A stretch of DNA of 64,000 nucleotides from CBDBCK01 sp965203345 (GTDB lineage Bacteria > Chloroflexota > Dehalococcoidia > Lucifugimonadales > Lucifugimonadaceae): the NCBI GenBank assembly GCA_965203345.1, contig CBDBCK010000027.1, forward strand, positions 372,001-436,000. Reading direction: 5' to 3'. Below are positions 23,401 through 28,643 of this stretch, in pieces. The notes under the pieces were generated by a model. The model saw only the letters and a program-made list of their open reading frames with translations, did no database searches and was not told the origin of the DNA. The position numbers and the translations under genes were made by a program. How positions within the stretch are numbered: the first letter of the stretch is position 1; each line of letters begins with the position of its first letter.

Positions 23401-26400
23401 TAACCGGCGCCATAGTAGGTACAGTGGATGTGAGTATATTGTCAGATTCTGTATTGGAAGAGGATGAGACATTTGAGCTGGTGTTCACAAATGTTCCTTT
23501 GATATATGATGAGTCCACGGATGCCCTTGTGCGGGAGTTTAGATCTACGGTGACTATACTTGAGCCTGTCCTTGTATCATTTGGTTCAGATAGTTATACA
23601 GTAGATGAAGGCGGGAGAGTAGCTGTGGAAGTGGTTCTGGATGCTGTTCCTGAGGGTACTTTGACGATCGAGGTAACGGGTTCTGGTAGTGGACTATCCG
23701 ACGTTATAGGGTTGCCATTTGTTGTGATGTTTGGTCCATCTTCTACGGTTCATACGTTCAACTTGGAATCACCGGATGATAATGACGACGACGACGACGA
23801 ATCGGTGACACTTTCGTTTGGTTCACTGTCTTCGGGTGTAGATGTCGGTACTCCTTCAAGTTCAGAGGTGTCCATATTGGACGATGACCCTCCCGTTTCG
23901 TCTGTATCGTTTGGTGCTGGCACCTACGAGTTGTTTGAAGGAGGTACTGTTGCAGTAACAGTAACGTTGGACAGAGCTTCTAATCGCCCGTTGTCAATAC
24001 CGCTATTGAGTCAAGGTTCTGGTGTGTCGGTCGTGACTGGTGTTCCTGAGACGTTAGAGTTTGCACCTGATGAGACGATGTTCACCTTCATGTTGAGAGG
24101 TTTAGCGGACGCTAATATCGTTGATGAGAGCTTAACGCTGGAATTTGGTCTGCTTCCTATAGATGTTTCGGTTGGCGAATTTGAACGTGCGGTAGTGTCA
24201 ATAACGGACAGCGAGACTATAATCGGTGTGTGCGATAGGACCCCCGAAGTTCGGGATGCGATTGTAACGGCAACTGGTACGAGTTGTAACGAAGTTACAT
24301 TGGCTCAGCTGGGCAGCATAACGATGTTGCGGATTCAGGGCACAGGCGTTACTGAACTGCAGTTTGGAGACTTCTCTGGACTGACTTCGTTGCGGATACT
24401 TAATATATCGGACAACCAGAATCTGGAGACTCTTTCTTCAAGACTGTTTTCCCATCTGGAATCGCTTGAATTCCTTCACCTGGATGGGAATCGTAGCCCG
24501 GATGGGAGCCGTGGTCTGGAGTCTTTGCCTCCGGATCTGTTCTATGGTCTGGATAAGCTTCGGCTCCTTAACCTGAATGGTAATACTCTGGCGGAATTGT
24601 CCCAGAGACTGTTTGTCGATCTGGAAGTGCTTGAGCATCTTTTACTGAGTGATAATGTTCTGGAGTCTTTGCCTCCGGATCTGTTCTCTGGTCTGGATGT
24701 GCTTGTGAGCCTTAACCTGGGCAATAATCGTCTGAACTCTTTGCACCCCGATTTGATATCGGCTGAACTGGAAACAGGACTCGGTTCTGGACTAATTCTG
24801 ACTGGCAATCCCTGGGTTTCTTCTCCCCTTGCCGTATCTGATGAAGTGGATCAAGTGAGAGTGTTCGAAAATGTAGAGACTGCGTCCATAACGGTTGAGC
24901 TGTTGACAGACCTGGATTACGACTTGACGTTGTCAGTCTCCACGGTTGACGTTACTGCAGAGTCGGAATTGGACTATGTTGCGTTGTCTAATGTGTTGCT
25001 TACTATAGGATCTGAAGATGCAATAACCGGCGCAATAGTAGGCACAGTTGATGTAGGTATATTGCGGGACTCTCTATTGGAAGACGATGAGACGTTTGAA
25101 CTAGTGTTCACAGGCGTTCCGGTGATTTATGATGGATCTGACCTTGTGCGGGAGTTTAGACCTACGGTGACTATATCTGAGCCTGTTTTTGTATCATTCG
25201 GTTCTGACAGTTACGCGGTAGATGAAGGCGGGACAGTACCTGTAGAAGTGGTTCTGGATGCTGTTGCGGAGCGTACTTTGGAGATAGAGATAAGGGGTTC
25301 AGGTAACGGCTTATCCGACGTACCGGGATTGCCTTTTGTTGTGACGTTTGGTCCATCTTCTACAGTTGAGACGTTCATCCTGGAATCACCAGATGATACG
25401 GACGACGACGACAACGAGTCGGTAACCCTTTTGTTTGGTTCACTGCCATCAGGTGTATTGACCGGCACTCCTTCAAGTGCAGAGGTATCCATATCGGATG
25501 ACGACCCGGTTCCGTCTGTATCGTTTGGTCAAAGTGCCTATGAGTTGTTGGAAGGAGATACTGTTCCGGTAACAGTAACGTTGGACAGAGCTTCCAATCG
25601 CCTGTTGTCAATACCGATATTGGGTCAAGGTTCTGGCGTGTCGGTCGTGAGCGGCATTCCTGAGACGTTAGAGTTTGCACCTGATCAGACGATATCTACT
25701 TTCATGTTGAGTGGTTTAGATGACCTTGACGCCAACGATGAGAGTTTAGCTCTGGAGTTTGGTCCGCTTCCTGCTTATGTTTCGGCAGGCGTACTTACGC
25801 GTGCTGAGGTATCAATAATGGACGACGACCTTGTGGTTAGTGTGTGCGATAGGACCCCCGAAGTTCAGGCTGCGATTATAGCGGCAGTTAATTCTCTTCC
25901 TACGATAACGGTTACAAGTTGTGATCAAATTACCCTGGATCATCTGAGCCAAATATCGCTCTTGAAGATTGATGGAACAGACGTTACTGAACTGCAGGTT
26001 GGAGACTTCTCCCAACTGACTTCGTTGAGGACACTTAATATAGTAGATAACAATAACCTGACGTCTGCTCTGCCCTCAGGACTGTTCTCTGGCCTGGATG
26101 TGCTTGCCAACCTTAACCTGAGTGGTAATAATCAGGAGTCTTTGTCATCGGGACTGTTCTCTGGTCTGGATGAGCTTGCCGGGCTTAAACTGAATGATAA
26201 TGATCTGGTGTCTCTTCCTTCGGGACTGTTCTCTGGTCTGGATAATCTTGAGACCCTTGAACTGACCGGTAATGATCTGGTGTCTCTCCCTTCCGGGCTA
26301 TTCTCTGGTCTGGATAATCTTGAGACCCTTGAACTGAGTAGTAATGATCTGGTGTCTCTTCCTTCCGGGTTGTTCTCTGGTCTGAATGCGCTTACCGAGC

Positions 26401-27371
26401 TTATCCTGGAGAATAATGATCTGATGTCTTTGCCTCCCGATTTGATACCAGCTGCACTGGAAACGAGACTCGGTTCTGATCTAAATCTGATGGACAATCC
26501 CTGGGCTTCTCCCCTTGCCATATCTGACGAAAGGGTGTCTGAAGCCGCTGGGGTTGTGTCTATAACCGTTAACCTCTTGGAAAACCTGGGCTACGACCTG
26601 GCGTTGTCAATTTCCACGTCTGATGTTAGTGCGACGTCAGGTTCTGACTATGTTGCGTTGTCTAATGCGTTGCTGACGATAGGCTCTGATGCTTCAATGG
26701 GCACAGTTGATGTGTCTATATTGCCAGACTCTCTACCTGAAGGCGATGAGACGTTTGAGCTGGTGTTCACGAACGTTCCGTTAATTTATGATGAATCCAC
26801 GCGTGAGCTTGTGCGCGAGGTTAGATCTACGGTGACTATATCTGGCTCTGATACTGTCTTTGTATCATTCGGTTCAGACAGCTACACAGTAGAGGAGGGT
26901 GGAACGATAGATGTGCCGGTATCTTTGAGTGCTGACCCTCTACGAACGGTAAAGATAACTGTATCAGTGGACAATACGAATGTGTCCTTGAGCAGTACTG
27001 AGTTAGAGTTCATTTCCGGCAGTGGTCGTACTATGGCGCTGAGAGTATCTGGGGCTGTGGTGGGCACATCAACGTTGAGCTTTATTGATCTACCTTCAGG
27101 AGTAACAGCTGGGATACATTCTACGACGGTTATAGATATTGCCGCTAATGAACGCCCTGTGGCGGATGCTGGCCCTGACCAGACAGTGGCGGAAGGCGTG
27201 TTGGTGACGTTGGACGGTAGCGGTAGTACGGATCCTGAAGGCACGGATCTGTCATATTCCTGGGTTCAGACTTCAGGTGAGACTGTAACGCTGTCCGGTT
27301 CTACCGTTGCTCAACCTACGTTTACTTCACCGGTTGGTCTTTCAAGAGACGTGGAACTTTTGTTCACCTAG
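8364..27371 (+). CDS. Giant modular LRR/Calx-beta surface protein, N-terminal 6335 residues
   Basis: Start TTG 8364: an in-frame TGA at 8349-8351 rules out longer starts, GAAGG (8350-8354) lies 9 bases upstream, and a signal peptide follows. After the signal peptide the chain is a mosaic of eight LRR blocks (caps near 8659, 9946, 16699, 18586, 20768, 22403, 24227, 25842) and about 36 Calx-beta-like sandwiches. These typically open with VSFGSDSYxVxEGG and end in an acidic DDD or DND turn that in this family binds calcium. A Calx-only stretch occupies about 10.5-16.7 kb, broken by a plant-type LRR cap at 11.87-12.48 kb. The first PKD domain (GPDQTV) begins at 27147. The TAG at 27369-27371 is caused by a missing C: later copies read TTCACCCTAGTTG where this one has TTCACCTAGTTG. 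The homologous frame continues immediately, so this is probably not the true end. Cysteine is confined to LRR caps and lysine is very rare. Likely role: calcium-stabilised, cell-surface or secreted adhesion/recognition; inferred. Confidence 0.85.
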   Translation: MYTVPKSIYISFTFIVACAVTTLVFALGLTSVARASPVLYDPPAEGVSSLSSNLQYPASLPLLSGEGREFIPASTGYFPISLGANPLPFVAQIPGAEGICDRTEQVRDAILARLPEGLSCSDVTPEHLSSIDGQLRLIGQGIDSLDEGDFSGLTSLQILLLGNNQLTSLPPTVFSDLESLEDLRLIANDLETLHSDVFSGLTSLQILLLGNNQLTSLPSDVFSDLEALYDLRLAGNRLEALPPGLFSGLNALSNPPSDEDSRLDLSSNLLTSLPPGVISAELEAGLDILNLADNPWASPLDVSDVRVSEDVGTASITVELLTELGYDLTLSVSTSDAGTTATSDLDYVALSGSAVTIGAADPAGTVYTVDVELTPDNEIESDENFEVHFDNVPLYYDGSVLVRSLRSEVTIENDDYSEVLVSFDSNAYELLEGDTATLAVTLDRAPGRLLSIPLLSQGFGVSVVSDIPETLEFASGQTLSTFTLRGLEDVGTRDDNLTLEFGPLPVNVSVGAFTRAEVSIVDNDPILDVCDRTPEVQAAIITAVDSLSGVTVTDCDEVTESHVRGIGELRLMRTDVTGLQVEDFSGLSGLSLLSLGMNNNLTSLPSGLFTDLESLYNLALTNNGLTSLPPDLFSGLNSLEFFTLHNEHMTSLPPGLFSGLNSLREIEMSSNNLLTSLPPGLFSGLDTLRTLRLNGNALSSLRPGVISAELEDQLGVLNLSNNPWTSPLAVSDMRVFEDAGTVSIAVDLLEDLGYDLMLPVSTSDITATSGLDYIALSVGVVTIGAADLAGTVYTAGVQLIDDDEVESDESFEVRFDNVPVYYDGSVLVRSLRSEVTIANDEYNEASVSFGSDSYVVSEGATVEVEVFLDSAPGSQLEISVIGSGSGLSLPAIATFGPSSRMATFTLMALEDLDDNDESVTLMFDSLPSGISLGTQRPTAVVSILDDDDPIVSVSFDADSYSLSEGSSVVVTVRLNVDPERRLDLGIETDDASGSLLSFSPSSVVTFVSGELVRTFTVTALHDNDFTNDEVELSFSAPLPDRVTLGTPSSSRVVISDDELEPVEISFDSSMYEFTEGNTTVLTVNVNRASVEELFVPLSLSGDSFALHGVPSGVTIDSGSLSSSFEVSVPGNDVPFDARLVSFGFDLSTLSGVATTGDIGTAELRVLDDDVVDCTGSVALRNLNTGAPSRELLSDCSVLLSVKDILRGDGAPDLNWSLDIPIINWHGVAIRGSTTPADRVDVLDLHGGRSSDRNNIGGLLNGVLPWQLYLMQGLTKNSFNRGLRLPDHNLQGYYPVDYERFGEGEPHFAFNFGVIDIAGNLILGCIPPYPTGTSHSQGFLSPFGNVSRPGEGLNLADVFTQGPDGTDMSGNICERGFTVSDTSLELPEGGTAEYTFVLDSPPGEVPPQPNPNVRPPVIFTPEDEEVEITVSSDNPDVLLSVPGQPITDLDPMEVTLIFRRYEGSWHTPQPVQVHGLEDDDDFLDEVVTLSHTVFTSDVKYESLTPSDVTVSLRDNDLKPVDVSFDMSGYSLLESGDVEVILTLDSIPLREVVVPLTYIDTGAVDVSGPDSVTFGENSTTAVITISGVEEVRNDDGDTVELRLGTPLPEEVFVGSLSSTVLSIIDDDGPEVQISFSSASYEVLEGGDVTTDITVVLSGNPERLVEVPVLLSGSVELLLGDIPDVVRFESGTVLTVSYSLSGSSDPDFADDTVLFSFDTAALPGGVTVGDVGVSELTILDDDVQISFDSATYIVSEGDETTVAVRLSRPTRRNFSVELEVSGDSSSLSDPGSLISPLIFSVGDSVKDLPLMALEDSDFSNENIFLEFGDLPGFVSLGVVTSAVLSINDNDVELLSIEVSLSTDQAGVIFRDSDLVDIRETIGTALFDVTFMLLPRGALASSDIPIEITVAAFTSDSPDPSLASEAIDFEGFVLRDVIEAGLGEKVFRVEIPIISDRVVEFDERFSLLAGVTESPASVSSADIQAELRIIDTPLDGIVLTLSPSVVYEGDTSVDGSTLAVRAVLEPLGSSLERELEASLSITGGSAVSESDFVIVDFPIDGELPITNDEDGEGTSFGFHVLSEGEFEEDETVVFSASTFTADGTLSASTILTIKDQPFALVDNRGPTRSLPEHELEGGEILVDLAGAEFVSDILPSHFSLVSDLSGISVSSVSRLTPSRVIMVLSYNGESLQGVDSEFRVTVLRDGHLANQDIVSLTAISVEASVLVEVSFGSASYEVNEDGETAVDVSVFLNEDPGRDLSITILGSGVGASDVSGLPATVEFSSGVTEATFSLSAIDDLIDDDGETLLLEFDVLPLGVSAGDISIAEVSILDNDDPLVQVSFGASSYEVAEGGRVEVEVVLDAVPERPVTLDILSSGSGLNDVSGVASSVTFGVSDLTQRFIVSALDDDEDDDLERVELSFAPVSSLPSGVEYGSIPSSVILILDDDEPPAEIRPVTVSFVQSEYLVGEGRTLAVSVVLNEDPGRSLSITILGSGVGASDVSGLPATVEFSPDATDAFFVLSVIEDLVDDDDETLLLEFDGLPPGVSAGDISSVEVSILDNDDPEVLVSFGAASYEIDEGGTVTVEVVLDAVPERTLALEVRGSGSGLSDVQGLPFVVTFGRSSTVETFILESPDDTEDDDDESVTLSFGSLPSGVFAGTPSSAEVFILDDDVDVFVSFGSDAYELLEGGAVAVTVTLDRAFGLELSIPLLSQGSGVSVVSGVPETLEFASDETMLTFTVIGLESAEIADQSFTLEFGQLPVGVSVGELPRAVVSIMDADSVCNRTLEVQNAILDTTGKRNCDEVNAEDLRLITFEFTIENTEVSAFQVGDFSGMPLLRALTISDNTNLTSALAFPSGLFSDLEGLRRFDLGGNALTTLPPDIFSDLETLEVIFLGGNTFLTDNALTTLPPGVFSGLEALESLDLRNNKLSSLPPGLISPELETRLGSRLLLANNPWDFALSSPDVSVTEEAGAVTLMVSLTHSLDYDLVLNVSSSVDTADGSDYTLSSTDLMIPAGALSGAISVSITDDLDYEAAESFEVLFSDGPQVARSASSLESTSSTSEVTILESDGSAVTVSFDQSEYVVAEGDSEALSLVLDTPPGRTLAIGISSSPEGSTTPADYDIPATVTFGPADTVALIRFEAVDDAVDDDDEVVVLGLDLTGLSGVSEGRTTSVRVAIEDDDDPLVPVSVSFGASEYSVDEGDSVDVRVFLDADPVRRLSINILGSGVGALAVSGLPATVEFSSGVTEASFSLFAIDDLVDDDGKTFVLEFGELPPDVFAGDPSSAEVFILDNDEPLEPVLVSFGSDVYELLEGGTVAVTVTLDRAFGRELSIPLLSQGSGVSVVTGVPETLEFASDETMLTFMLRGLADANIVDESLTLEFGLLPVGVSVGAFTRAVVSITDDSILGVCLRASEVRDAIVTAAGNTDCAEITDDQLSNIEILQLEGRNIGELQVGDFSGLTSLMILSISGASLIEPLPSDLFSGLGSLTDLNLSSNDLTTLPSGLFSGLGSLTDLNLGSNDLTTLPSGLFSGLGSLTDLDLSDNALAPTDSPSGLPSGSGANLVEPLPEDLFSDLESLTDLDLSSNALTTLPPDAFSGLALLESLDLSSNALTTLPEGVFSDLESLESLDLSSNVLSSLPPDVFSGLGSLTELDLSSNELSSLPPGLISAELEVRLGSGLNLADNPWDFALSSPDVSVAEEAGSVTVMVSLTHSLDYDLVLSVSTIEGTADGSDYTLSSTDLTIATGALSGLISVSITDDLDYEAAESFEVSFSDGPQVLSGDSLESTSSTSEVTILESDIPAVTVSFDQSEYVVAEGASEALSLVLDTPPARTLVIGILASPEGSTTSSDYDIPATVTFGPTETVGTIIFEALDDVDNDDEVVVLGLDLTGLSNVSEGTNVPARVTIEDDDDPLVPVSVSFGRPGYDVEVGDSVTVTVSLNVDPLRTVTIAVSVDNTNVSLSSDELEFISGGVRTQSVTVTASSTGTATLSFTDLPPGVTVGTPSTTVINITAAPEPEPEPVEVSVSFGEASYEVNEGMAVDVEVFLDADPLRNLSINILGSGVGTSAVSGLPATVEFSPGVTEASFSLFAIDDLVDDDGETLLLEFDELPSGVFAGDPSSAEVSIIDDDPVLDICSRTPEVQAAIITAANSLTGVTVTGCEEITQAHLEAITMLRIQNTGVTELQFGDFSGLTSLRILNISDNQNLETLSSRLFSHLESLEFLHLDGNRSPDGSRGLESLPPDLFFDLSNLRLLNLNGNTLAELPQRLFVDLEVLEHLLLSDNVLESLPPDLFSGLDVLVSLNLGNNRLNSLHPDLISSELETGLGSGLILTGNPWVSSPLAVSDEVDQVRVFENVETASITVELLTDLDYDLTLSVSTVDVTAESELDYVALSNVLLTIGSEDAITGAIVGTVDVGILRDSLLEDDETFELVFTGVPVIYDGSDLVREFRPTVTISEPVFVSFGSDSYAVNEGGTVPVEVVLDAVAERTLEIEVRGSGNGLSDVPGLPFVVTFGPSSIVETFILESPDDTDDDDGESVTLSFGSLPSGVFVTTPSSAEVSISDDDPVPSVSFGQSAYELLEGDTVTVAVTLDRASNRPLSIPLLSQGSGVSVVSGVPETLEFAPDQTESFFTLEGLEDIDIISESLTLELGPLPVGVSAGEFTSAEVSIVDNDLIFNVCDRTPEVQAAIITAANSLPGVTVANCEEVTRAHLEAITVLGVARRDVTELRFGDFSGLISLGTLEISNNPNLMTLPSGLFVDLGMLENLFLNENALTSLPSDLFSGLGNLRRLGLVGNSGLTTLPSDLFSGLSSLENLELNNSGLTSLPPDLFSGLDSLAGLELNNNALTSLPPDLFSGLDSLAGLELNNNALTSLPPDLFSGLDSLAGLELNNNALTSLPPDLFSGLDSLASLVLNNNALTSLPPGLISAELETRLSNLRLNNNPWASPLAVSGVRVFEDIGIASINVNLLEDLDYDLSLSGSTFDVSATSGLDYVGISEALLTLGSEDAVTGAIVGTVDVSILSDSVLEEDETFELVFTNVPLIYDESTDALVREFRSTVTILEPVLVSFGSDSYTVDEGGRVAVEVVLDAVPEGTLTIEVTGSGSGLSDVIGLPFVVMFGPSSTVHTFNLESPDDNDDDDDESVTLSFGSLSSGVDVGTPSSSEVSILDDDPPVSSVSFGAGTYELFEGGTVAVTVTLDRASNRPLSIPLLSQGSGVSVVTGVPETLEFAPDETMFTFMLRGLADANIVDESLTLEFGLLPIDVSVGEFERAVVSITDSETIIGVCDRTPEVRDAIVTATGTSCNEVTLAQLGSITMLRIQGTGVTELQFGDFSGLTSLRILNISDNQNLETLSSRLFSHLESLEFLHLDGNRSPDGSRGLESLPPDLFYGLDKLRLLNLNGNTLAELSQRLFVDLEVLEHLLLSDNVLESLPPDLFSGLDVLVSLNLGNNRLNSLHPDLISAELETGLGSGLILTGNPWVSSPLAVSDEVDQVRVFENVETASITVELLTDLDYDLTLSVSTVDVTAESELDYVALSNVLLTIGSEDAITGAIVGTVDVGILRDSLLEDDETFELVFTGVPVIYDGSDLVREFRPTVTISEPVFVSFGSDSYAVDEGGTVPVEVVLDAVAERTLEIEIRGSGNGLSDVPGLPFVVTFGPSSTVETFILESPDDTDDDDNESVTLLFGSLPSGVLTGTPSSAEVSISDDDPVPSVSFGQSAYELLEGDTVPVTVTLDRASNRLLSIPILGQGSGVSVVSGIPETLEFAPDQTISTFMLSGLDDLDANDESLALEFGPLPAYVSAGVLTRAEVSIMDDDLVVSVCDRTPEVQAAIIAAVNSLPTITVTSCDQITLDHLSQISLLKIDGTDVTELQVGDFSQLTSLRTLNIVDNNNLTSALPSGLFSGLDVLANLNLSGNNQESLSSGLFSGLDELAGLKLNDNDLVSLPSGLFSGLDNLETLELTGNDLVSLPSGLFSGLDNLETLELSSNDLVSLPSGLFSGLNALTELILENNDLMSLPPDLIPAALETRLGSDLNLMDNPWASPLAISDERVSEAAGVVSITVNLLENLGYDLALSISTSDVSATSGSDYVALSNALLTIGSDASMGTVDVSILPDSLPEGDETFELVFTNVPLIYDESTRELVREVRSTVTISGSDTVFVSFGSDSYTVEEGGTIDVPVSLSADPLRTVKITVSVDNTNVSLSSTELEFISGSGRTMALRVSGAVVGTSTLSFIDLPSGVTAGIHSTTVIDIAANERPVADAGPDQTVAEGVLVTLDGSGSTDPEGTDLSYSWVQTSGETVTLSGSTVAQPTFTSPVGLSRDVELLFT
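8659..9252 (+). repeat. LRR block 1 (5 repeats)
   Basis: Cap ICDRTEQV...SCSDVT, repeats of the LTSLPSDVFSGL type, and end motif LADNPW. The fifth repeat has a PPSDEDSR insertion. Confidence 0.85.
9946..10542 (+). repeat. LRR block 2 (5 repeats)
   Basis: Cap VCDRTPEV...TDCDEVT; ends in LSNNPW. One repeat has irregular NEHMTSLP at the concave edge. Confidence 0.85.
11868..12480 (+). other. Plant-type LRR N-cap-like module, single copy
   Basis: A module unlike its surroundings. It reads DCTGSVALRNL, then LLSDCSVLLSVKDILRGD, LNWSLDIPIINWHGV, RVDVLDL, and finally LGCIPPYP and NICERGF. The DCxxLLxxKDxLxG...LNWS...I..W.GV...RV..LDL pattern matches the LRRNT_2-type cap of plant receptor-like LRR proteins and their bacterial relatives, with CIP as the usual end of such repeat sets. 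The repeats between are eroded. It has four cysteines, not two. Confidence 0.6.
14696..15030 (+). other. Divergent beta-rich module, single copy
   Basis: The stretch FALVDNRGPTRSLPEHEL onward, with FSLVSDLSGISVSSVSRLTP and VIMVLSYNGESL, does not match the Calx-beta or PKD pattern of its neighbours. It resembles bacterial Ig-like linker domains in which a FSL strand is followed by a xxLSYNG strand. No second copy was seen. Confidence 0.4.
16699..17226 (+). repeat. LRR block 3 (4 repeats)
   Basis: Cap VCNRTLEV...RNCDEVN. Two repeats are longer than 24 residues (insertions near NTNLTSALAF and NTFLTDNALT). Ends LANNPW. Confidence 0.82.
18580..20130 (+). repeat. Segmental duplication A, first copy
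   Basis: LRR block 4 plus its following Calx modules recur almost identically at about 57905-59390. Between the matching points 18701/58030 and 20101/59358 the lengths are 1400 and 1328 bases. The difference is 72 bases, exactly one LRR. Confidence 0.8.
18586..19425 (+). repeat. LRR block 4 (8 repeats)
   Basis: Cap VCLRASEV...TDCAEIT; repeats mostly LGSLTDLNLSSNDLTTLP, with an inserted APTDSPSGLPSGSG loop. Almost the same block recurs at 57911, there with one repeat fewer. Confidence 0.85.
20768..21372 (+). repeat. LRR block 5 (5 repeats)
   Basis: Cap ICSRTPEV...TGCEEIT; the second repeat carries a NRSPDGSRG insertion. Paralogous to block 7. Confidence 0.85.
20884..22180 (+). repeat. Segmental duplication B, first copy
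   Basis: Nearly identical to 24322-25618. The offset is 3438 bases (1146 codons) at both ends checked, so there is no net indel across about 1.3 kb. Confidence 0.85.
22403..23210 (+). repeat. LRR block 6 (8 repeats)
   Basis: Cap VCDRTPEV...ANCEEVT. It contains the cleanest tandem 72-bp repeats of the window. Confidence 0.85.
22842..23143 (+). repeat. Tandem 72-bp LRR copies
   Basis: Four consecutive 72-base copies encode LDSLAGLELNNNALTSLP and neighbouring residues. The first three match base for base as far as compared by eye; the last changes to ASLVLNNN. This is a recent in-frame expansion. Confidence 0.85.
24227..24812 (+). repeat. LRR block 7 (5 repeats)
   Basis: Cap VCDRTPEV...TSCNEVT, then repeats shared with block 5. 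The cap itself differs, so the duplication boundary lies between cap and repeats. Confidence 0.85.
24322..25618 (+). repeat. Segmental duplication B, second copy
   Basis: Partner of 20884-22180. The differences seen are mainly point changes, for example DLSNLRLL against GLDKLRLL. Confidence 0.85.
25842..26505 (+). repeat. LRR block 8 (6 repeats)
   Basis: Cap VCDRTPEV...TSCDQIT; repeats of the NDLVSLPSGLFSGLDNL type. Ends LMDNPW. Confidence 0.84.
27361..27371 (+). other. Frameshift 1: one C missing
   Basis: TTCACCTAG here, against TTCACCCTAGTTGTGACAG at 30115-30133 and TTCACCCTGG in other copies. Losing one C from a CCC run creates the TAG stop; the homologous reading resumes at once in the next frame. 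Confidence 0.85.
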
Positions 27372-27373
27372 TT

Positions 27374-28405
27374 GTGACAGATGACGATGACCAGACAAGT
27401 GCGGTTTCCGATACAGTATTGATAACAGTTGAAGCGTCTAACCCTGCGGTGGTTGTGTCTTTCGTATCAGATGATTATCAGGTATCGGAAGGATCTTCTG
27501 TGGAGGTTCTTGCAGTTCTGGATATGGTACCTCGTCGGACGGTATCGGTAAATGTACTAGCGAGCGGTTTGGACGGAGCCACGGAAGATGACTACATTTT
27601 GTCGGACACTTCACTCACCTTTGGTCCTGAAGAAAGTGAAGCAACACTTGCTGTAACTGCAGTTGAGGATTCGACTGATGAATCCGGGGAGAGCGTGTCT
27701 CTGGAACTGATGCTAGACTCTTCATCGTCCAATGTATCGTTGGGTTCTCTATCAACTGAGGCAGTGTTGATATTGGATGACGATGTAGCAGTTAATGAAC
27801 GCCCTGTGGCGGATGCTGGCCCTGACCAGACAGTAGCAGAAGGTGTGTTGGTGACGTTAGACGGTAGTGGTAGTACGGATCCTGAAGGCGGTGCCCTGTC
27901 ATATTCCTGGGTTCAGGCTTCAGGTGAGACTGTAATACTGTCCGGTTCTACCGTTGCCGCACCTACGTTTACTTCACCGGTTGGTCTTTCAAGAGACGCG
28001 GAGCTTTTGTTCACCCTGGTTGTGACAGATGACGCTGACCAGACAAGTGCCTTGGATACAGTATTGATAACGGTTGAAGCTGCTACTCCTGCTGTGGTTG
28101 TGTCTTTCGTATCAGCTGATTACGAGGTATCGGAAGGATCTTCCGTGGAGGTTCGTATAGTTCTGGACGTGGCCCCCCGTCGTTCGGTGTCTGTAAATGT
28201 ACTAGCGAGCGGTTTGGGAGGAGCAACGGAAGATGACTACATTTTGTCCTTCACTTCATTCACCTTTGGTCCTGATGAGAGTGAAGCAACGCTTACTGTA
28301 ACTGCAGTTGACGATCTGGCTGACGATGACGGGGAGGGCGTGTCTCTAGAGCTGATGCTAGACTCTTCATCTTCCAATGTATCGTTGGGTTCTCCTATCA
28401 ACTGA
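27374..28405 (+). CDS. Giant protein, continuation fragment 2 (PKD-Calx-PKD-Calx)
   Basis: Homologous coding actually resumes at about 27368, inside the PKD domain cut by frameshift 1; the GTG at 27374 is an internal codon, not a likely start. It contains the rest of that PKD, a Calx-beta domain, a full PKD and another Calx-beta domain. It ends at TGA 28403-28405, where TCTCCTATCAAC has one base more than the usual TCTCTATCAAC. Independent translation is unlikely, as no promoter, ribosome binding site or signal peptide is present. Confidence 0.7.
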   Translation: MTDDDDQTSAVSDTVLITVEASNPAVVVSFVSDDYQVSEGSSVEVLAVLDMVPRRTVSVNVLASGLDGATEDDYILSDTSLTFGPEESEATLAVTAVEDSTDESGESVSLELMLDSSSSNVSLGSLSTEAVLILDDDVAVNERPVADAGPDQTVAEGVLVTLDGSGSTDPEGGALSYSWVQASGETVILSGSTVAAPTFTSPVGLSRDAELLFTLVVTDDADQTSALDTVLITVEAATPAVVVSFVSADYEVSEGSSVEVRIVLDVAPRRSVSVNVLASGLGGATEDDYILSFTSFTFGPDESEATLTVTAVDDLADDDGEGVSLELMLDSSSSNVSLGSPIN

Positions 28406-28643
28406 GGCAGTGTTGATATTGGATGACGATGGTTCAGCAGTTAATGAACGCCCTGTGGCGGATGCTGGCCCTGACCAGACAGTGGCGGAAGGCGTGTTGG
28501 TGACGTTAGACGGTAGTGGTAGTACGGATCCTGAAGGCGGTGCCCTGTCATATTCGTGGGTTCAGGCTTCAGGTGAGACTGTAATACTGTCCGGTTCTAC
28601 CAGTTGTCATATTCCTGGGTTCAGGCTTCAGGTGAGCCTGTAA
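28377..28643 (+). pseudogene. Giant protein, short fragment 3 (PKD start)
   Basis: The homologous part runs from about 28395 (LSTEAVLILDDDG, then VNERPVADAGPDQTV) to about 28600. There a 59-base partial duplication shifts the frame and the reading ends in unrelated residues. No start signal. Confidence 0.6.

Noticed and set aside
27361..27371. Programmed ribosomal frameshifting at the first break
   Set aside because: No slippery heptamer or downstream structure was evident. Sister copies carry the intact CCC run, and other nearby breaks include large scrambles that frameshifting cannot repair.
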